64,000 nucleotides of DNA from NCBI RefSeq assembly GCF_013008635.1, contig NZ_CP053096.1:496001-560000 (forward strand), in the 5' to 3' direction. A model generated the notes under the pieces. The model searched no databases and was not told the origin of the DNA. It saw only the letters and a program-made list of their open reading frames with translations. How positions within the stretch are numbered: position 1 is the first letter of the stretch; each line of letters opens with the position of its first letter. The stretch is from Mycoplasma miroungigenitalium (lineage in GTDB: Bacteria > Bacillota_I > Bacilli_A > Mycoplasmatales > Metamycoplasmataceae). The position numbers and the translations under genes are program-made. Positions 50,906 to 63,313 of this stretch are shown here, one piece after another.

Positions 50906-52449
50906 TATTTATCCCCCAATTCTTTTGCTATATTTTCTAAAAATTGTTTATCAAACGCAATAAATTTGTATTCTGTTTTTATATTTCAACCTAGATTTAA
51001 ATAGTCAGAATATTGTTTTAGCGCATAAGCAAAGTAATTTTTGGTTGTATTATCATCATAGTTAGTACCTTTTGATATTAACAAAAAGGTTTCTCTAGCT
51101 TCTTTATTTGTGTCGATTAATTTATTAAGAAAATTCATGGCTGTTTGTTCGTTTTTTACACCTTTAAATAAGCCTCATGAAATTATTTTAGATGTAAGCA
51201 AAATAAAGCGATCAGAATACAAAGAAAAACCTTTTTGAGTGAACATCTTTTCAATCATTTTCCCTTTCGATAAAAGCAAAGAGGTTTCGGCATTAAATTC
51301 ATAATCAAGAGTTGCTAATTTTAAGTGACGTTTATATTGTCTATAAATTTTTCCAATTGCACCAGCTACTTTGGTAATTGTGTGGTTTTGGACACTAGAA
51401 CCAGTTCTTGAAACAGATAAATCAATATTGATTGCTGGTAATTTCCCTGCAGCGAACATGTCAGCACTGGTTACAATTTGACCATCAGTGATTGAAATAA
51501 TATTTGAAGATATTAATGACGTGATATCACCATCAATAGTTTGTAGTATTGGAAGAGCGGTAATAGTTTTTCTGCCAATAAAATTACCTGATCTTTCTAA
51601 TAATTGTGAGTGAGCAAAGAACATATCTCCAGGCATTGCTTCCTTACCAACTGGTGCATCTGAAAGTAAAGCCATTTCTCTGAATACATTTGCGTGTTTT
51701 GTCAAGTCGTCAAATACAATCAAAACATCATCCGTCAAAGAAAGATTTTCTGCGTGAGCCATTCCAATGTATGGAGCTAAAAATTGGTCATATGTTGAGG
51801 TTGCAAAAGCGTCGATTATTATTGTGTTTTTTAGCGCATTGTATTGCTCTAAAGTTGAATAAATCGCAGCAATATTTTCTCTTTTTTGTCCTATAGCTAC
51901 ATAAATACACTTAACATTTTTGTTTGCTTGATTGATTATGGTGTTCAAAGCAATGTGGGTTTTTCCTGTTTGTCTATCCCCAATTATTAATTCACGTTGG
52001 CCTTTACCAATCGGAATTAATAAATCAATTGCGTTGATACCTGTATAAAGTTGTTCATTAAGTGTTTTTACACTCATTAAGTCATGCGCCAATTTGAATA
52101 CTTGACTTGAATGTTGTGTGGCGTAAAATGACGGACATGGTAGCGCTTCAGGCGCAATAATATTACCTGCAACATCAATAATCTTACCAAAATAAACTGA
52201 ATCGGTTGTTACATTAAAATTTGAATCAACCAATTCTAATTCATCACCAATGGTAAGTTCGTGTTCTTGGTCATTAGATAGCAACATAGCTTTATTAATT
52301 TGTGCATTAATAAGTAACAATTTAATGTGTGGTTTGGATTTAATTTTAAACATTTGTTTTTGTGAGTAATTAAATTCTCCTGTAACCTCAACCATGTAAT
52401 CAAATATTGAACTTATAGTTGGATTTTTAATAGTTTTTGTCTTTTGCAT
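50905..52449 (-). CDS. F1-like ATPase alpha-type subunit (X0 cluster)
   Basis: 514 aa, similar to AtpA. LTIGDELELV and VYFGKIIDVAGNI form the N-terminal barrel, Walker A is IIGDRQTGKTHIALNTI, and the arginine finger is in LSVSRTGSSVQ. YRQYKRHLKLATLDYEF corresponds to the end of the alpha catalytic region. The last ~90 residues are reached by UGA Trp (WGLFKG) and are helical. It is non-catalytic in the usual F1 scheme. Lies between beta-like and the 703-aa membrane gene. Confidence 0.92.
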
Positions 52450-52450
52450 G

Positions 52451-54562
52451 TTAAATTCCTTTCATTCCTAGAAATATTAGACTGGCTCCAATAACAACTA
52501 TTATTAGACCAACTAAAATTAATGCTATATATAGAGTTCTTAATTTTCTTTGTCTTAACGTTTTTAAATTGGTAGCTATTAAGATGATATTTAAAATCAA
52601 AATTATTCCGCCAATAGCTGTTAATGTAATCCCAAAATTCTTTTCAAATTCATTAATTTTAGATTTTTGAATTTTTATATAACTAAGTGCATTAGTATAA
52701 GCTTCGTGATAATTTAAATAACTTTCATCATCAACCAATTTATTATTTGACAAGACACTTAATTGTTCGAACTGTGTATTTAATGTTGTTAAATTTGATG
52801 TAAATTTGTTATATCATTTCTCGATATTGAACGCAACAGGCGTAGATAAAGATTTTACTTTATAAACGTTTTTGGCTATAACATCAATAAATTCGTCAAC
52901 AACATTGATATCATAATTTGTTTTAATCTTAGTTTTTTGTTTATAGGTTAGATTCATTAATTTGAAGTTTTGATTAATGATTTCTTTATTATTTTTAAAA
53001 TACTCTGAATAATCATTTTCTAAAAATGAATCATAAATTTGGGCAATTGCAGAAAAATTATGTTCGCCATTATATGTTGAGGAAGCAACTGCATTAAGAA
53101 ATATTCTAATTATGTCGTGTTTGGCCCCTGAAATTGGTCTAAAATCATCAATATTTTGCATCTTACCTGTTCAGTATTCTGAGCTTTTGTCAAAAGATAT
53201 TAGAAAATCACTGGAACTTATTAATTTTATAAATTGATCAACCATTCCAAAAACCATACTTTGAAGTGCGGTATTTCTAATTTGATTGTAGTTTAAATTT
53301 TCGTCTAATCCAACAGCTTTATAAAACTTTAGAACGGTTTTTTCAATTGACTTTATTTGTTCGAACAGAATTTTTTGTTTAAATCTGTCTTTATTTAATT
53401 GAAGATTGAATTTAATATTGTAAATTCTCTTTAGTTCTGGTTTACTTCTTTCAAATATTGATACTTTTGCATATTCGTTTGTTATAGATTGAACTTTATA
53501 AATATATCTTGTATTGATTGGGTTATTAAAGAAAAACACATCTTTTCCTGAATTTATTGCAGCATTAAGATTTTCGTATGAATAGCCAACGAACTCAGAC
53601 TTTAATAATGGAGCAAGAATAGGTAAAGCTTCAATTGTTGTTTCAGTAATGGTAGGATTAGTAGGCAATGGTGGTTTATTAGGCACCAATGGTGGTAATT
53701 GAGGCGGAGTTTCAGGTGATTTGGGAGTTTTTTTCTCATTTTGTATGAATTCTTGATTTTGTTTTAAATCAAATTCAACAAATCTTGTAGTTATCTTCTT
53801 GATGAAATAATCATCCCAATTTTTGAATCCTTTTGGATTGGTAATAACCAATCCAGATTCTTCGTTGTTTTCTCCTATTTTTGTGTATTTAAGAGAATAA
53901 TCTTTATCAACGAGCAATAAATCATTTTTATCAAAAATAATTCCCTTAATTTCAGACATCATTGCTTCGGAATATTTTTTGATTGTTTTAATAAATTCTG
54001 ATTTTTGTACAAGGTTTTGGTTTTCAGAAGATTTTTTTATCTTTTGAGTTTCGATTATACGATCATATTTTGATTGTTTATCATCACCGAGACCAAATAC
54101 AATGTTTTCATATTGCTTTCCATTAAATTCCACAATTCCGTTACCCAATTTAGCTTCCCTGGCAATAGCATTTGGAAAAGTTATATATAAACCAAATGAA
54201 TCGGGATTTTTAATGATTGTATTTTTATTGTTCTCGAAGAACGCTATTATTTTGTTCAAATAAATAGTTTTTGACAGAATTGATTTGTAATCTGATTTAG
54301 TATCAATTTTAACTTTTGCTAACTCGTCTTTTAGGAAGCTAGTGACTATTTCAATAGATTTTTCAATCGATTCGTTAATTTGTTTATTTCCTAATTCCTT
54401 AAATGTAAAAAAATCTGGGTCGGGAGTTTTTGGAATTTCTGGTGCATCAGGAGCATCGTGAGTTTGATTTTTTTCCTTTGTGTTTGCGCTAATTACAGTT
54501 AAAGGAATGGTCAATGATGTAATGGAACCTAATGAAAACAACAGTCTTCTTTTTTTATTCAT
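52451..54562 (-). CDS. F1-like ATPase cluster: large secreted-domain membrane protein
   Basis: 703 aa as one frame: the codon at 53171-53173 is UGA (Trp, ...SSEYWTGKM...), so it is not two genes. Signal peptide at the start (MNKKRRLLFSLGSITSLTIPLTVISA). The mature body of ~570 residues is outside and includes a proline-rich stretch (~280-300). Two TM helices lie close to the C-terminus (~645-668 and ~675-697). I choose ATG 54562, which has AAAGGG 8 nt before it; ATG 54568 is too close. It is a known constituent of the X0 part of the mycoplasma F1-like ATPase. Confidence 0.85.
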
Positions 54563-55037
54563 ATTCATCCCTTTCACACTCTACTAATGAAAACAAAATT
54601 TTCATTTTATACTCATATTGTATTGATTTCAATTTATTCAATTTTACTGATTCATCAAGTTTTAATCCAATATTCTTAGCAGAATTTAAATAATTTATTT
54701 TTGCAGAAACGTCTTTATATATATTTTTATATTCATTAATGTATTGATTATTTTCGACTTCTTTATAGACATTAACGTGTGAAAAAGTATTTATTGTTGC
54801 TTTATTATTGTTTATAACAACGCTCGCATTGTTCAAGAAACAAAAAAAGGTGCGTTTTTTAAATAAGTCATATATTTTAATAATTGTGGTGTTAAAGCTT
54901 GCAAGTGAATTTTTATTAATCAATTTTCAACTATATTCATCATCAACATTGAAGTATAGTAAGCAATTTTTGAACGAAATGTTAACATTTGATAGTGTAT
55001 TTATTTCCAGTGAAATATTGTTTTCTTTATTTTCCAT
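54555..55037 (-). CDS. F1-like ATPase cluster protein, small (unknown role)
   Basis: 160 aa with one UGA Trp. N-terminal half beta-rich (ISLEINTLSNVNISFKNCLL), C-terminal half helical with two charged helices (INEYKNIYKDVSAKINYLNS; KLNKLKSIQYEYKMKILFSL). This layout is like an epsilon subunit (barrel plus helical pair), so it may be the central-stalk epsilon equivalent. Overlaps the gamma-like gene by 11 nt and the 703-aa gene by 8 nt. Confidence 0.75.
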
Positions 55038-55941
55038 TTGGTTCGTCTCCGTAGTCTTTGTTTTTTCTAAAAAACATCACTATTTCTTCGATTTCTTTTT
55101 CACGTTTGTGTTTGATAATCTGTTTATTTAATTTCAATATTTCCTCATCTAATTGCTTAATTATTTGATTTGTTGATATTAGATTGTTTTTTGCATTATA
55201 AAAATATGATTCTATTATTAATGAATGAATTGCATTTGATAAAAATATATCTATCTGACTATCAATAAATTTTTCAATATTTGGATAAATTTCATAATTC
55301 TTAATATTTAAATTACTTATTTGACTTTTAGAATCAGTTAATTTATTAACATCAAAATTATCAATTGGTAATATTGTGAAATCTTCTTTGAAGGCTTTAT
55401 TTGTATTGATTACGAAATGAACGCTGTCATACATTTCGTCTGCGTAGAGATATTTAACTAGATAAGTTAATTCATTAGCCAATTCTTTTTCAATAACTGA
55501 ATTATCATAATTCTTTAATAAATTTAATTTATTTTGATTACAAAATTCATAAGCTCTTTGACCTATTGTAATGAAATCAGCGTTGACTTTTTTTATTTTG
55601 GTTAAAATCATTTTTTCATAACGAGTATATGAGTCTGTTGAGTGTTTTTGCTCTTCGGTCAGATAAATCCAAAGCTGCTTGGGTTTTTTGAACAATTTTG
55701 AAATCAATGAGGTAAATTTTGAACTTTTAAACTGATTTTTATTGATAAAATTGCTTTTAACAATGTATTGTTTTTGTAATTCATTAATTAAAACTTTATT
55801 AGTTAAAGCATTTTCAACATAAAATTGTAATTTTTTATTCAATTTCATTATGTTGATCAGCAAAATATTTTTTTCGTTATTAACACGTAGGTAAATGTTT
55901 TCTAAACTACTTTTCTTTTGTTCTATTTTCTTAAAATGCAT
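55027..55941 (-). CDS. F1-like ATPase gamma-type subunit
   Basis: 304 aa. Long helices at both ends (KKIEQKKSSLENIYLRVNNE at the start; IIKQLDEEILKLNKQIIKHK at the end) with a Rossmann-like middle (YADEMYDSVHFVINTNKAFK), the gamma subunit plan of an antiparallel coiled coil with a globular part. Sequence is far from true AtpG. Predicted rotor shaft of the F1-like enzyme. Starts immediately after the 175-aa gene (0 nt gap). Confidence 0.8.
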   Translation of the reverse strand: MHFKKIEQKKSSLENIYLRVNNEKNILLINIMKLNKKLQFYVENALTNKVLINELQKQYIVKSNFINKNQFKSSKFTSLISKLFKKPKQLWIYLTEEQKHSTDSYTRYEKMILTKIKKVNADFITIGQRAYEFCNQNKLNLLKNYDNSVIEKELANELTYLVKYLYADEMYDSVHFVINTNKAFKEDFTILPIDNFDVNKLTDSKSQISNLNIKNYEIYPNIEKFIDSQIDIFLSNAIHSLIIESYFYNAKNNLISTNQIIKQLDEEILKLNKQIIKHKREKEIEEIVMFFRKNKDYGDEPNGK

Positions 55942-56469
55942 TTAGACCTCAATCTTGGCCAGTATTTTAGGACTGAATAGCAATTTTAATGAGTTAGATT
56001 CATTACATATAAATAACGCTGTATTTGGGATTATTTCAATATAGCATTTTGATAAAAGTAATTCATTAATTTTGGAATTTAAAACATTTAAAAATTTATC
56101 TAAATTTGGTTCATTAGCTGTTGATAAATTCACGCAAAGATTTGTGGAAGAAGTATTTTCCTTTATGATTGGCACTAAAATATTCGGACTAAATTTTTGT
56201 TCTATATTGAAATTAATAACAAAATTATTGAAAATAATGTCTTGTTTATTATCCAGTGCAGTATTGATTTTATTCATAAATTCAATAAAAACAGGTGATT
56301 CAAAACCTAAACCTAACGACAACAACACAGAAGCATTTAATTGTTCGAACGTTATAAAATCATTATTTTTCAATATTGATGAATATGTTTCATATAGATT
56401 AATAAGTTTTAATTCATTTTCTAAAGACAAGTTTTTTACTTGTTTTTTATTGATTGGTTTGTTTTCCAT
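55942..56469 (-). CDS. F1-like ATPase cluster protein, 175 aa
   Basis: 175 aa, soluble, no signal. Helical N-terminal half (KQVKNLSLENELKLINLYETY), then beta-rich C-terminal part (IIFNNFVINFNIEQKFSPNI; CYIEIIPNTALFICNESNSL). Located between the polytopic membrane gene (23-nt overlap) and gamma-like gene. It belongs to the seven-gene X0 cluster; its role is unknown and a stalk position is possible. Confidence 0.7.
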   Translation of the reverse strand: MENKPINKKQVKNLSLENELKLINLYETYSSILKNNDFITFEQLNASVLLSLGLGFESPVFIEFMNKINTALDNKQDIIFNNFVINFNIEQKFSPNILVPIIKENTSSTNLCVNLSTANEPNLDKFLNVLNSKINELLLSKCYIEIIPNTALFICNESNSLKLLFSPKILAKIEV

Positions 56470-57952
56470 TATTTTCTCCTTTTGCGAACTGTTTTTTGTA
56501 ATTTGCTAGTTTAAAGACAACGAACCATAAGTCAACAAATGTGCAAATAACAAATAATATTGTAATTACAAATTGTACGACGGACATAATTTGTGTAAGC
56601 GAAAGATTCGAATTAATGTAGTTAAATCCTTGGTTATCGACAGAAATCATAATTTGATTTAAACTGAAAATTACAAGTAGCGTGGTCATAAATGCGAATT
56701 GCAAGTATATTAATATCAACGATACTTTATTGACTGAATTATTACGTTTTAAAAATATTAATAACATAGTCAACGAAGTCAGCACTGTTATAAACAATGT
56801 GATAAGGTTTATTTTATTATCGGTATTAAAAATAACTAGTAGCAAAAAGTTTGTTCAATTTAGTGTTAGAAATCCTGAAGTTAATAATGTGTTTTTTATA
56901 AGGCTTTTAGTTTTAAAAGGTTTGATAAATGTAAATATTAAATACAATCCCAAAACTATTATCGTTCCTGATATGAAACATAGGTATCTTCAATCTGATT
57001 GAATTGTTTTGCTTGAATCTATAAAGCTTTTTTTAGTACTAATTACGAAAAAAACTCGAATTGTTCATATTGATATAGCTAATAAAGAAATTAATAAAAA
57101 GTAAATTCTGCTTCTGAAATATTCTCTACTATATTGTCTGTTTATCAACAAATGAATTTTATCTCACGCAGAAAAGAATAAAATCAATGTAAAACCGACA
57201 AACAAACCAATTGTGATAAATAAATTACTTGTTTTTTTAGTGTTAATTAAATTCGTGAATCAATCAGCAAATTCGTTTCCTAGTAGCATAAATTTATAAC
57301 TATTTGGATAGTTAGGATCAACAGATTTATTTGTTCAAATGAAAAATACAGTTAAAACTAATGCCACAATTATTGCTTTAGAAATCTGCGAAACAATTAA
57401 AATTGATGAATTTCCAAAGGTTAACGGGTCAGACTTTCTTTTAACATTGTATGAATACAACGCAAAACTTAAATCAATAAAATAAAGGGGTATTAAAACT
57501 CATAAAACTTTTGAAATTTTTATTGCTTCTTTATTATGAAAGGTAAAAAACAATATAAATGATGATACTGAAAGAATTAAATATAAACAATATCAAGGCC
57601 AGTAATTATTAATTTTTTCCTTATTTAAATAAATGTCGCCAAAAGATTTGATTATTGGATATAACAATAGAAATAACAGTATTGAAATCCTAAATAGAAT
57701 ACTGAAATTAAGTTCTCTTAATTCAACATTTGCGAAGTTGAAGAATAAATTTACTGATTGTTTTTCTGAAATAGCGGGACTAACATAAAATAACGTTTTA
57801 TTAGCAAACATAAAAATAAATATTAATGACAAGAATAATCAAATGCCTATAATCGATAAATATATTTTGGCTGAAATATTTCGTTTTTGCTTGTTATTTA
57901 TTGATTCAAAATCATCATATATTTTTTTATCATTTAAAATCAAATTACTCAT
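56447..57952 (-). CDS. F1-like ATPase cluster polytopic membrane protein (X0 component)
   Basis: 501 aa over many UGA Trp codons. About 12 hydrophobic helices run through the whole length, for example KIYLSIIGIWLFLSLIFIFM near the start and LITLFITVLTSLTMLLIFL near the end. The C-terminal tail is hydrophilic (FAKGENNGKQTNQ). It has no similarity to F0 a or c subunits that I can see. It is the membrane part that gave the cluster the X0 name. First of the seven ATPase genes, 29 nt after the MIP stop. Confidence 0.8.
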
Positions 57953-57981
57953 ATATTTTTGCTCCTTCAACAGATTTTGTT

Positions 57982-60639
57982 TTACTTATTCAATTCATTT
58001 TCAGTATTATTGAACAAAAATTGTGATGGTATATTGCTTTTTGATGCACCGTTTTTAAATAATCAAGTATGGATTCCGTTTTCTCCATATTTATTAATTA
58101 GCGAATCTAGATATGATGTTTTTTGTTCTTTTCCGCCACCATAAATTAAGTCATATTGTGGAAGATTATATTCTCCATAGGCGCCCTTATAGTCGTAACC
58201 CTCTGATCTAAAGGCTGCAACGAAATCAGTTTTTGCCGATTGTATTATTGTGCTGTGAACACCAACTAATTCGTTATTTTGGTTTCTAACACTTGAACCT
58301 GATGAACCGCCGACTGGCACAAAATGTCTAAGCATATATTGCAACCCTGAGTTAAAATAACTTTTTAGTTTAGTTTTAGTTTCGTCATATGTTTTATATA
58401 TTTCTTTACCTCTAATTGGTGAAACTATAAAACCATCATTAATTCCAGGTTTATCAATGAATGAACGGTACCCAATTTGATATGAAAGGAAGTTTCCTCT
58501 TTTGTAACGTTCTTCACTGATGTTTGCTTTACCGCCTTCACTAACATTTGATGCGTTATAAAATCTATAATCAGAATTAGTTCATAAACTTTGATATGTT
58601 TCTTTTCATTTTATTTGATCATCATCATAATATCTTCTCAAAAAGAAATCTTCCCTAGCCATGGGATATCCTAAAGCAAATAATTCATCTGTATTTTTGT
58701 CTTTGCTGCCCTTTTTTCTGAAAGGATAGTCTATTTGTTCATAATTATGAAGGTATGATTTCGGAAGAAACTTAGTTTTATTTTTATCTTCTCTTGCGTA
58801 ATAATTGTTAGTTATAGCTTTTGCTAGGTCTTCAGCATTGGCTAAAATATTAGAGTTCAACATCACATTATTACTTGTGACGCTAGATTGAATATTTTGG
58901 TTATTTGAAGTGATTTTTTCAAAGTCGATTTCAATTATCGCGAAATCAATCATTTCTTCAACATCTTTATATTTTGCTTTGTCTGTATCTGATAAGTATT
59001 TACTTGGTGACGTAGTTAAATAATCAACGGCGTCATAGATTTTTGTAACACCTTTTTGTACATCACTACCACTGAAACTGTAATTAGTGAATCTTTCATC
59101 CAAACCAGTTAGTTTTAAGACTGATTTGATTCCGGTTTCTGGGCTTAATACTGTTACATCAAAACCATTAAATGTGCTTGATGACATTAATTTTGCAACG
59201 TGGGAGTTTGTACCAAAATATCATTTAGTTGGATATTTTTTAGCTCCTGTTGGTATTTCATAATCCATTATTCACATAGTACCATTAGCACCACGGAATT
59301 TTCTATTCAATTTTAATTCAATTTGGTATTCTTTAATTTCTTTATTAAAAATTGCAATAACATCATCAAATGTATAATTTTGAATTTTATTTATTTCTTG
59401 ATTTATTTTCGCACGGGCTTCTTGAAAGTTTTTTCTAATAGCGGCTTTATCTGCTTCGTAAGCAATATTTAATTCCCTTTCTTCGTCATAATTTAATAAG
59501 GTTAATTCAGTTTTTTTCTGGTCAATGGCAGCATCTTTATATTCTTTCAGTCTTTCTAATTCATTTTCGCTTTTTCACTTTGTTAATAAATCAATACTGT
59601 GTTGAGCTTTTGAAATTTCATCAATAAATGTGTCAGTATAGTTAAAACCGACCGCAAGTGTTTCTAGACCAATTTGCTTATAAAATTCATTAGGTAAAAG
59701 ACGTGCTAACCCAATTGATTGATAAACATTTCGATCGCCTAAAAAATCTATTGTTGAATGTTTAGCTGGTACACTACCAGAAAAAATTGATAAACCATTA
59801 AAACTACCATCATTATTTAATTTTGGTAAGGTATATCCTTTATAAACTGAATCCTCATAAGAATTAATGTTTGCCAATTTTGCTTTTTCATTAAACTTTT
59901 GAGCGGCTATTGCAGTGTAATTTAGCTCCGGTCTTAATTGTTCAATAGATTGACCTTGGTATTGATTTTTAAGACCCTTCATATATTCCGTATTATCAAT
60001 TTGGAATCTCTCCAATTGATTTGCTTGAGCGTATTTATCAAAATTAGAAATTGTATTTAAGTTAGGATTTTCTGGGAAAGTACCATCATCATTTACGCCA
60101 CCATCAGTAGTTTTAAAGCCGCTTAATTCAAAAGAATTAATAAATGTAAAGCTAGTGTCATTTTTGTCAGCAAATAAAACTGTAATTTTCAATTTTCCAG
60201 TTAAATTTGCATTTCACTCAGTAGTGACAGCCGTTAATTGAGCAGTGATATTATTTCTAAATTTGTTTTTTAATTCTAACTGTACAATTTCCTCATAATT
60301 TTTTTCTATAGTTTGAGGCGTGAAATCTTTTTTATTTTTTTCAACGCCAAAATGAATTAATTTTAGATCAAATAGTTCATCAAATCCTAATTTACGTATT
60401 GAATTTATGCTATCAGAACCTAGCATTGTGCTTGTGCCAGTGCTTGTGTCATTGGTATTGGTATTGTTGTTATTTGAACCTGTAGATATTGAATTATCAA
60501 CAGGAGCGTTATTTTCCTTATCATTCTTTATTTCTGTATCCTTCGATTTTGAACTATTAGTTTTGCAAGCAGATGATGATGCAATAATCGGCAATAACAA
60601 CCCATTTGCTGTGAGTAGAATTAGTTTATTTTTTGTCAT
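57982..60639 (-). CDS. mip: Mycoplasma immunoglobulin protease (MIP), serine protease lipoprotein
   Basis: 885 aa. Signal peptide with lipobox SSSAC (Cys ~25). N-terminal ~300 residues include low-complexity Asn/Thr and the region that in the family recognises the MIB-antibody complex. Protease domain of the trypsin-like DUF31 type: WYFGTNSHVAK (His480), MIDFAIIEIDF (Asp565), VGGSSGSSVRNQNNELVGVH (Ser780 in G-S-S-G). In the described MIB-MIP system it cuts the VH domain from antibodies held by MIB. 11 nt after the MIB stop. GGAG before the ATG. Confidence 0.92.
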
Positions 60640-60650
60640 ATTGTATCTCC

Positions 60651-62942
60651 TTATAAGAAATCGTAACCATCATCGATTTCTACTTTAATTCCTGCTGATT
60701 CTAATGTAGCTTTAACTGAGTCGTTTCCTTTATCTAGGACAACAATGCCAGTGAATGAATCATCACCGTTTTTAGCATATTGTGTGAATTTAAGCAAGTT
60801 TGCAATTGCACTTGGTGTAATTGATTTATCTGTGTATTTAAATTTAGTTGTATCTCTTTTGTTTGAGAAGAAAATTTTTGGTGTTTGATAAGGACCAGTC
60901 GCAAAGTTTTCGAGTCCGGCTTCATTTAAATCTTTCAATCCAACTTCGTAATAACTTTGATTATTATAAAAAGTTACACGTTCTATTTTCCGCACTCCGT
61001 TAGAAGGTTTCAATGTATCTTTAAAGATTAAGCCATGCAATGTTTTTATATTAGGAACTCTACTAAAATCTAATCCCATTGGGTAACTGTTTCCTTTTTC
61101 ATTGTCATCTGGATTCAAGCCAGGACCTAAACCGCCTTGGAAGAAAGGTTCGTTATTTCTGGCATAATATGCCATTCTTAATCCTAAATTAATTCTTTCA
61201 TAAGGGTCTGTTGCGTTTTCATTGTAGTCTTCTTCATCAAATGCAAGTGTATCGAAGGTTATTCTTGTAGCAATTTTTGAATTTGCGCCGTATTCTGAGC
61301 TGACATTGTAATCATTAGTATTAATTCACTCAGTGTTTCTAACTGATAGCGGGTTTACATTTCATTCGTTTTGCAATGAGTTTCCTAATGTATAGAGTGA
61401 AAGTTCCTTAATATGTTTGTTTTCCAACGCAATTAATGAACCAGTGTTTGTGGCCTGAGCTGAGAAATATAGTTCTAGTTGTTTGATTTCATCTGGTAGT
61501 TCTTGTAGGATAGGTTTGAAAGCTTGCGCAGAATCTTTTTCACCCATATTTTTGATGCGATATGAAACAACTGGAAGATTTTTTTCTTTGATTTTTTTAA
61601 TTAATGAGATTGTTTTGTCATAGCCAGATTTGTTTGATGCATCTATTTCAATAACGATACCTTCATTTATTTGATTTTTACTATTAAGAGGTGTATCCCT
61701 TTTCATTAAAATAGCATTAATTCCGTCACCGCTAGTTATCAAACCATCAAATCTTGGGTCATTATTTATGTTTGATTTTGACCAGCCAGGATAATTTCCA
61801 TTTCTAATGTCATCCGGAGAACGACCCCATTCACTGTTATAGCTAAATACTCTTCTGGTATAGTTATCTCTTTTTAGTCTTGATGTTACTGTATTGAATT
61901 CTTCAGGTGGCGAGTATGCATGTGAATCAATTTCACCGTTTTCATTAATGTAAACATTATGAGGATCTGTTGTGTATCCTTTTGCCAAATAATTTTCAGC
62001 ATTAGAAGTTAATTTTGTAACTTTAGTGATATCAAAATTTTCGAATAATCATGTGTAGCGATGTTCTTTGCTTTCAAATTCGTTATTTGCAAGCATTTTT
62101 TTGTAAATTTCGGCTTTACCTGGTTTCAAAAAATTTACAACATTTGGTGAATCGAATAACCGGCTTCATTTGTAACTCAAATCTTCTCAAACCCAAGGTT
62201 GTTGTTTTCAAAATTTTGATATTTCTCTAGGGTCCTTAATTTGACTGGCTAATCCTCACATCATCGAAGCATCGTGCGACACTAATCCAGCCTTAGTATC
62301 ACCGACAACTTTTTCTCTTAACTCGTCTGTAACTTCAATACTATTGATTTTTCCTGTACTATCATTAATGTAAGGATTAACATTTGCTATTTTATTTTCT
62401 ACATCAAAATTAAATATTTTTCTTGGTTTATGTGGAGTAATGTCAGCTTTTACTTCGACACCCGCAATTATGATGGTATTAGTTTTTGTATCGTGAAAAT
62501 TGGTTTCTGTCTGTTTTTTTGGGGGAGTAGGGATTGGTTTTGGTTTTGGTTTTTCCGGTTCTGGCTCGGGTTTTTCCGGTTCTGGTTTTGGTTTTTCTGG
62601 TTCAGGCTTAGGCTTCGGTTTTTCCGGTTCTGGTTTTTTTTCTTCAACTTTAATTATTTCTTTTTTTGGCTCGGGTTTTGGTTTTTCTGGCTCAGGCAAA
62701 GGTTCGGGCTTTGGGATTTCTTTCAAATTCATATCTGCGTTAGAAGGGTTTGTATCATTTAATTCCAAATTATCTTTTGGTATAAAATTTGGTTTTGCAA
62801 TCTTAGAAGAAGTATAATCGTTTGACAACTGATTATTGGTTGAGGCAAAATAAACTATAGTTGCAATTGAACCAGATACTGCAACACTTCCTAATAAACT
62901 TAATAAAATAATTTTCGTTTTACGCTTCTTAAAAAAACTCAT
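60651..62942 (-). CDS. mib: Mycoplasma immunoglobulin-binding protein (MIB)
   Basis: 763 aa. N-terminal signal anchor (IILLSLLGSVAVSGSIATIV, ~11-32), then a proline/glutamate/lysine repeat region (~75-140, PEKPKPEP units), then a helical segment and a leucine-rich-repeat-like body (LPDEIKQLELYFSAQ; IALENKHIKELSLYTLGNS; VPNIKTLHGLIFKD) as in published MIB structures, which grip the antibody light chain. The C-terminal FTGIVVLDKGNDSVKATLES also fits. First gene of the operon including MIP and the F1-like ATPase. Confidence 0.92.
62505..62720 (-). repeat. Proline-rich repeat tract in mib
   Basis: Imperfect repeats coding for PEPEKPKP/PKPEPEKP units, visible on the plus strand as repeated TTTTTCCGGTTCTGG/TTTTTCTGG pieces. 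Length variation by slippage in steps of 6-24 bp is plausible. The tract separates the membrane anchor from the antibody-binding body. Confidence 0.8.
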
Positions 62943-63313
62943 GATTTATCTCGCTTTCATTAGTCATAATAATTAATACCATATATTCACTAATATAATT
63001 TTTCTTTTTTGTTTTTTTTCATTATTTAGCTACTTTACTAATAACACTTATTTATAGATAATTTCGGAAATATAAAAATATTTTTACACATTTAAACAAA
63101 GGTTTTTTTAGCCGTACATCATGTACTTATGTAGAAATTATCATTTTTTGAAATAAATTCGACAGTCTTTTAATGAAAAAACTCAATTCTGAAGCATATT
63201 TTTTACCTTAAAAATGGTTTTTTTATTATTGTTAGTATCAACGCTGTTAAATAAACAAAAAAAGAATTTGTCCTGAAACAAATTCTATGATTTGTAATTG
63301 CATAATGAAAGAA
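62943..63313. other. Intergenic between mib and rpmB
   Basis: 371 bp, very AT-rich. On the right side is the rpmB terminator (63256-63286). The mib side has GCGAGA before its ATG and AT-rich -10-like sequences, but I cannot choose a promoter. No gene or RNA seen. Confidence 0.5.
63256..63286 (-). terminator. Terminator of rpmB
   Basis: AGAATTTGT / ACAAATTCT stem (63263-63271 with 63278-63286), 6-nt loop, T-run on the minus strand after the stem. Confidence 0.8.

Noticed and set aside
53159..53173. Apparent gene border in the F1-like cluster (stop then new ATG)
   Set aside because: The stop is UGA, Trp in this organism, and the reading frame continues with no ribosome-binding site at the inner ATG.
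62430..62817. Long plus-strand frames rich in Phe/Trp or Gly/Phe/Ser
   Set aside because: These are antisense readings of the proline-rich repeat of mib, which has an intact protein on the minus strand.
3759..62942. Many genes look broken by in-frame stops under the standard code
   Set aside because: All such stops are UGA in otherwise intact conserved proteins; this is the mollicute code, not decay.
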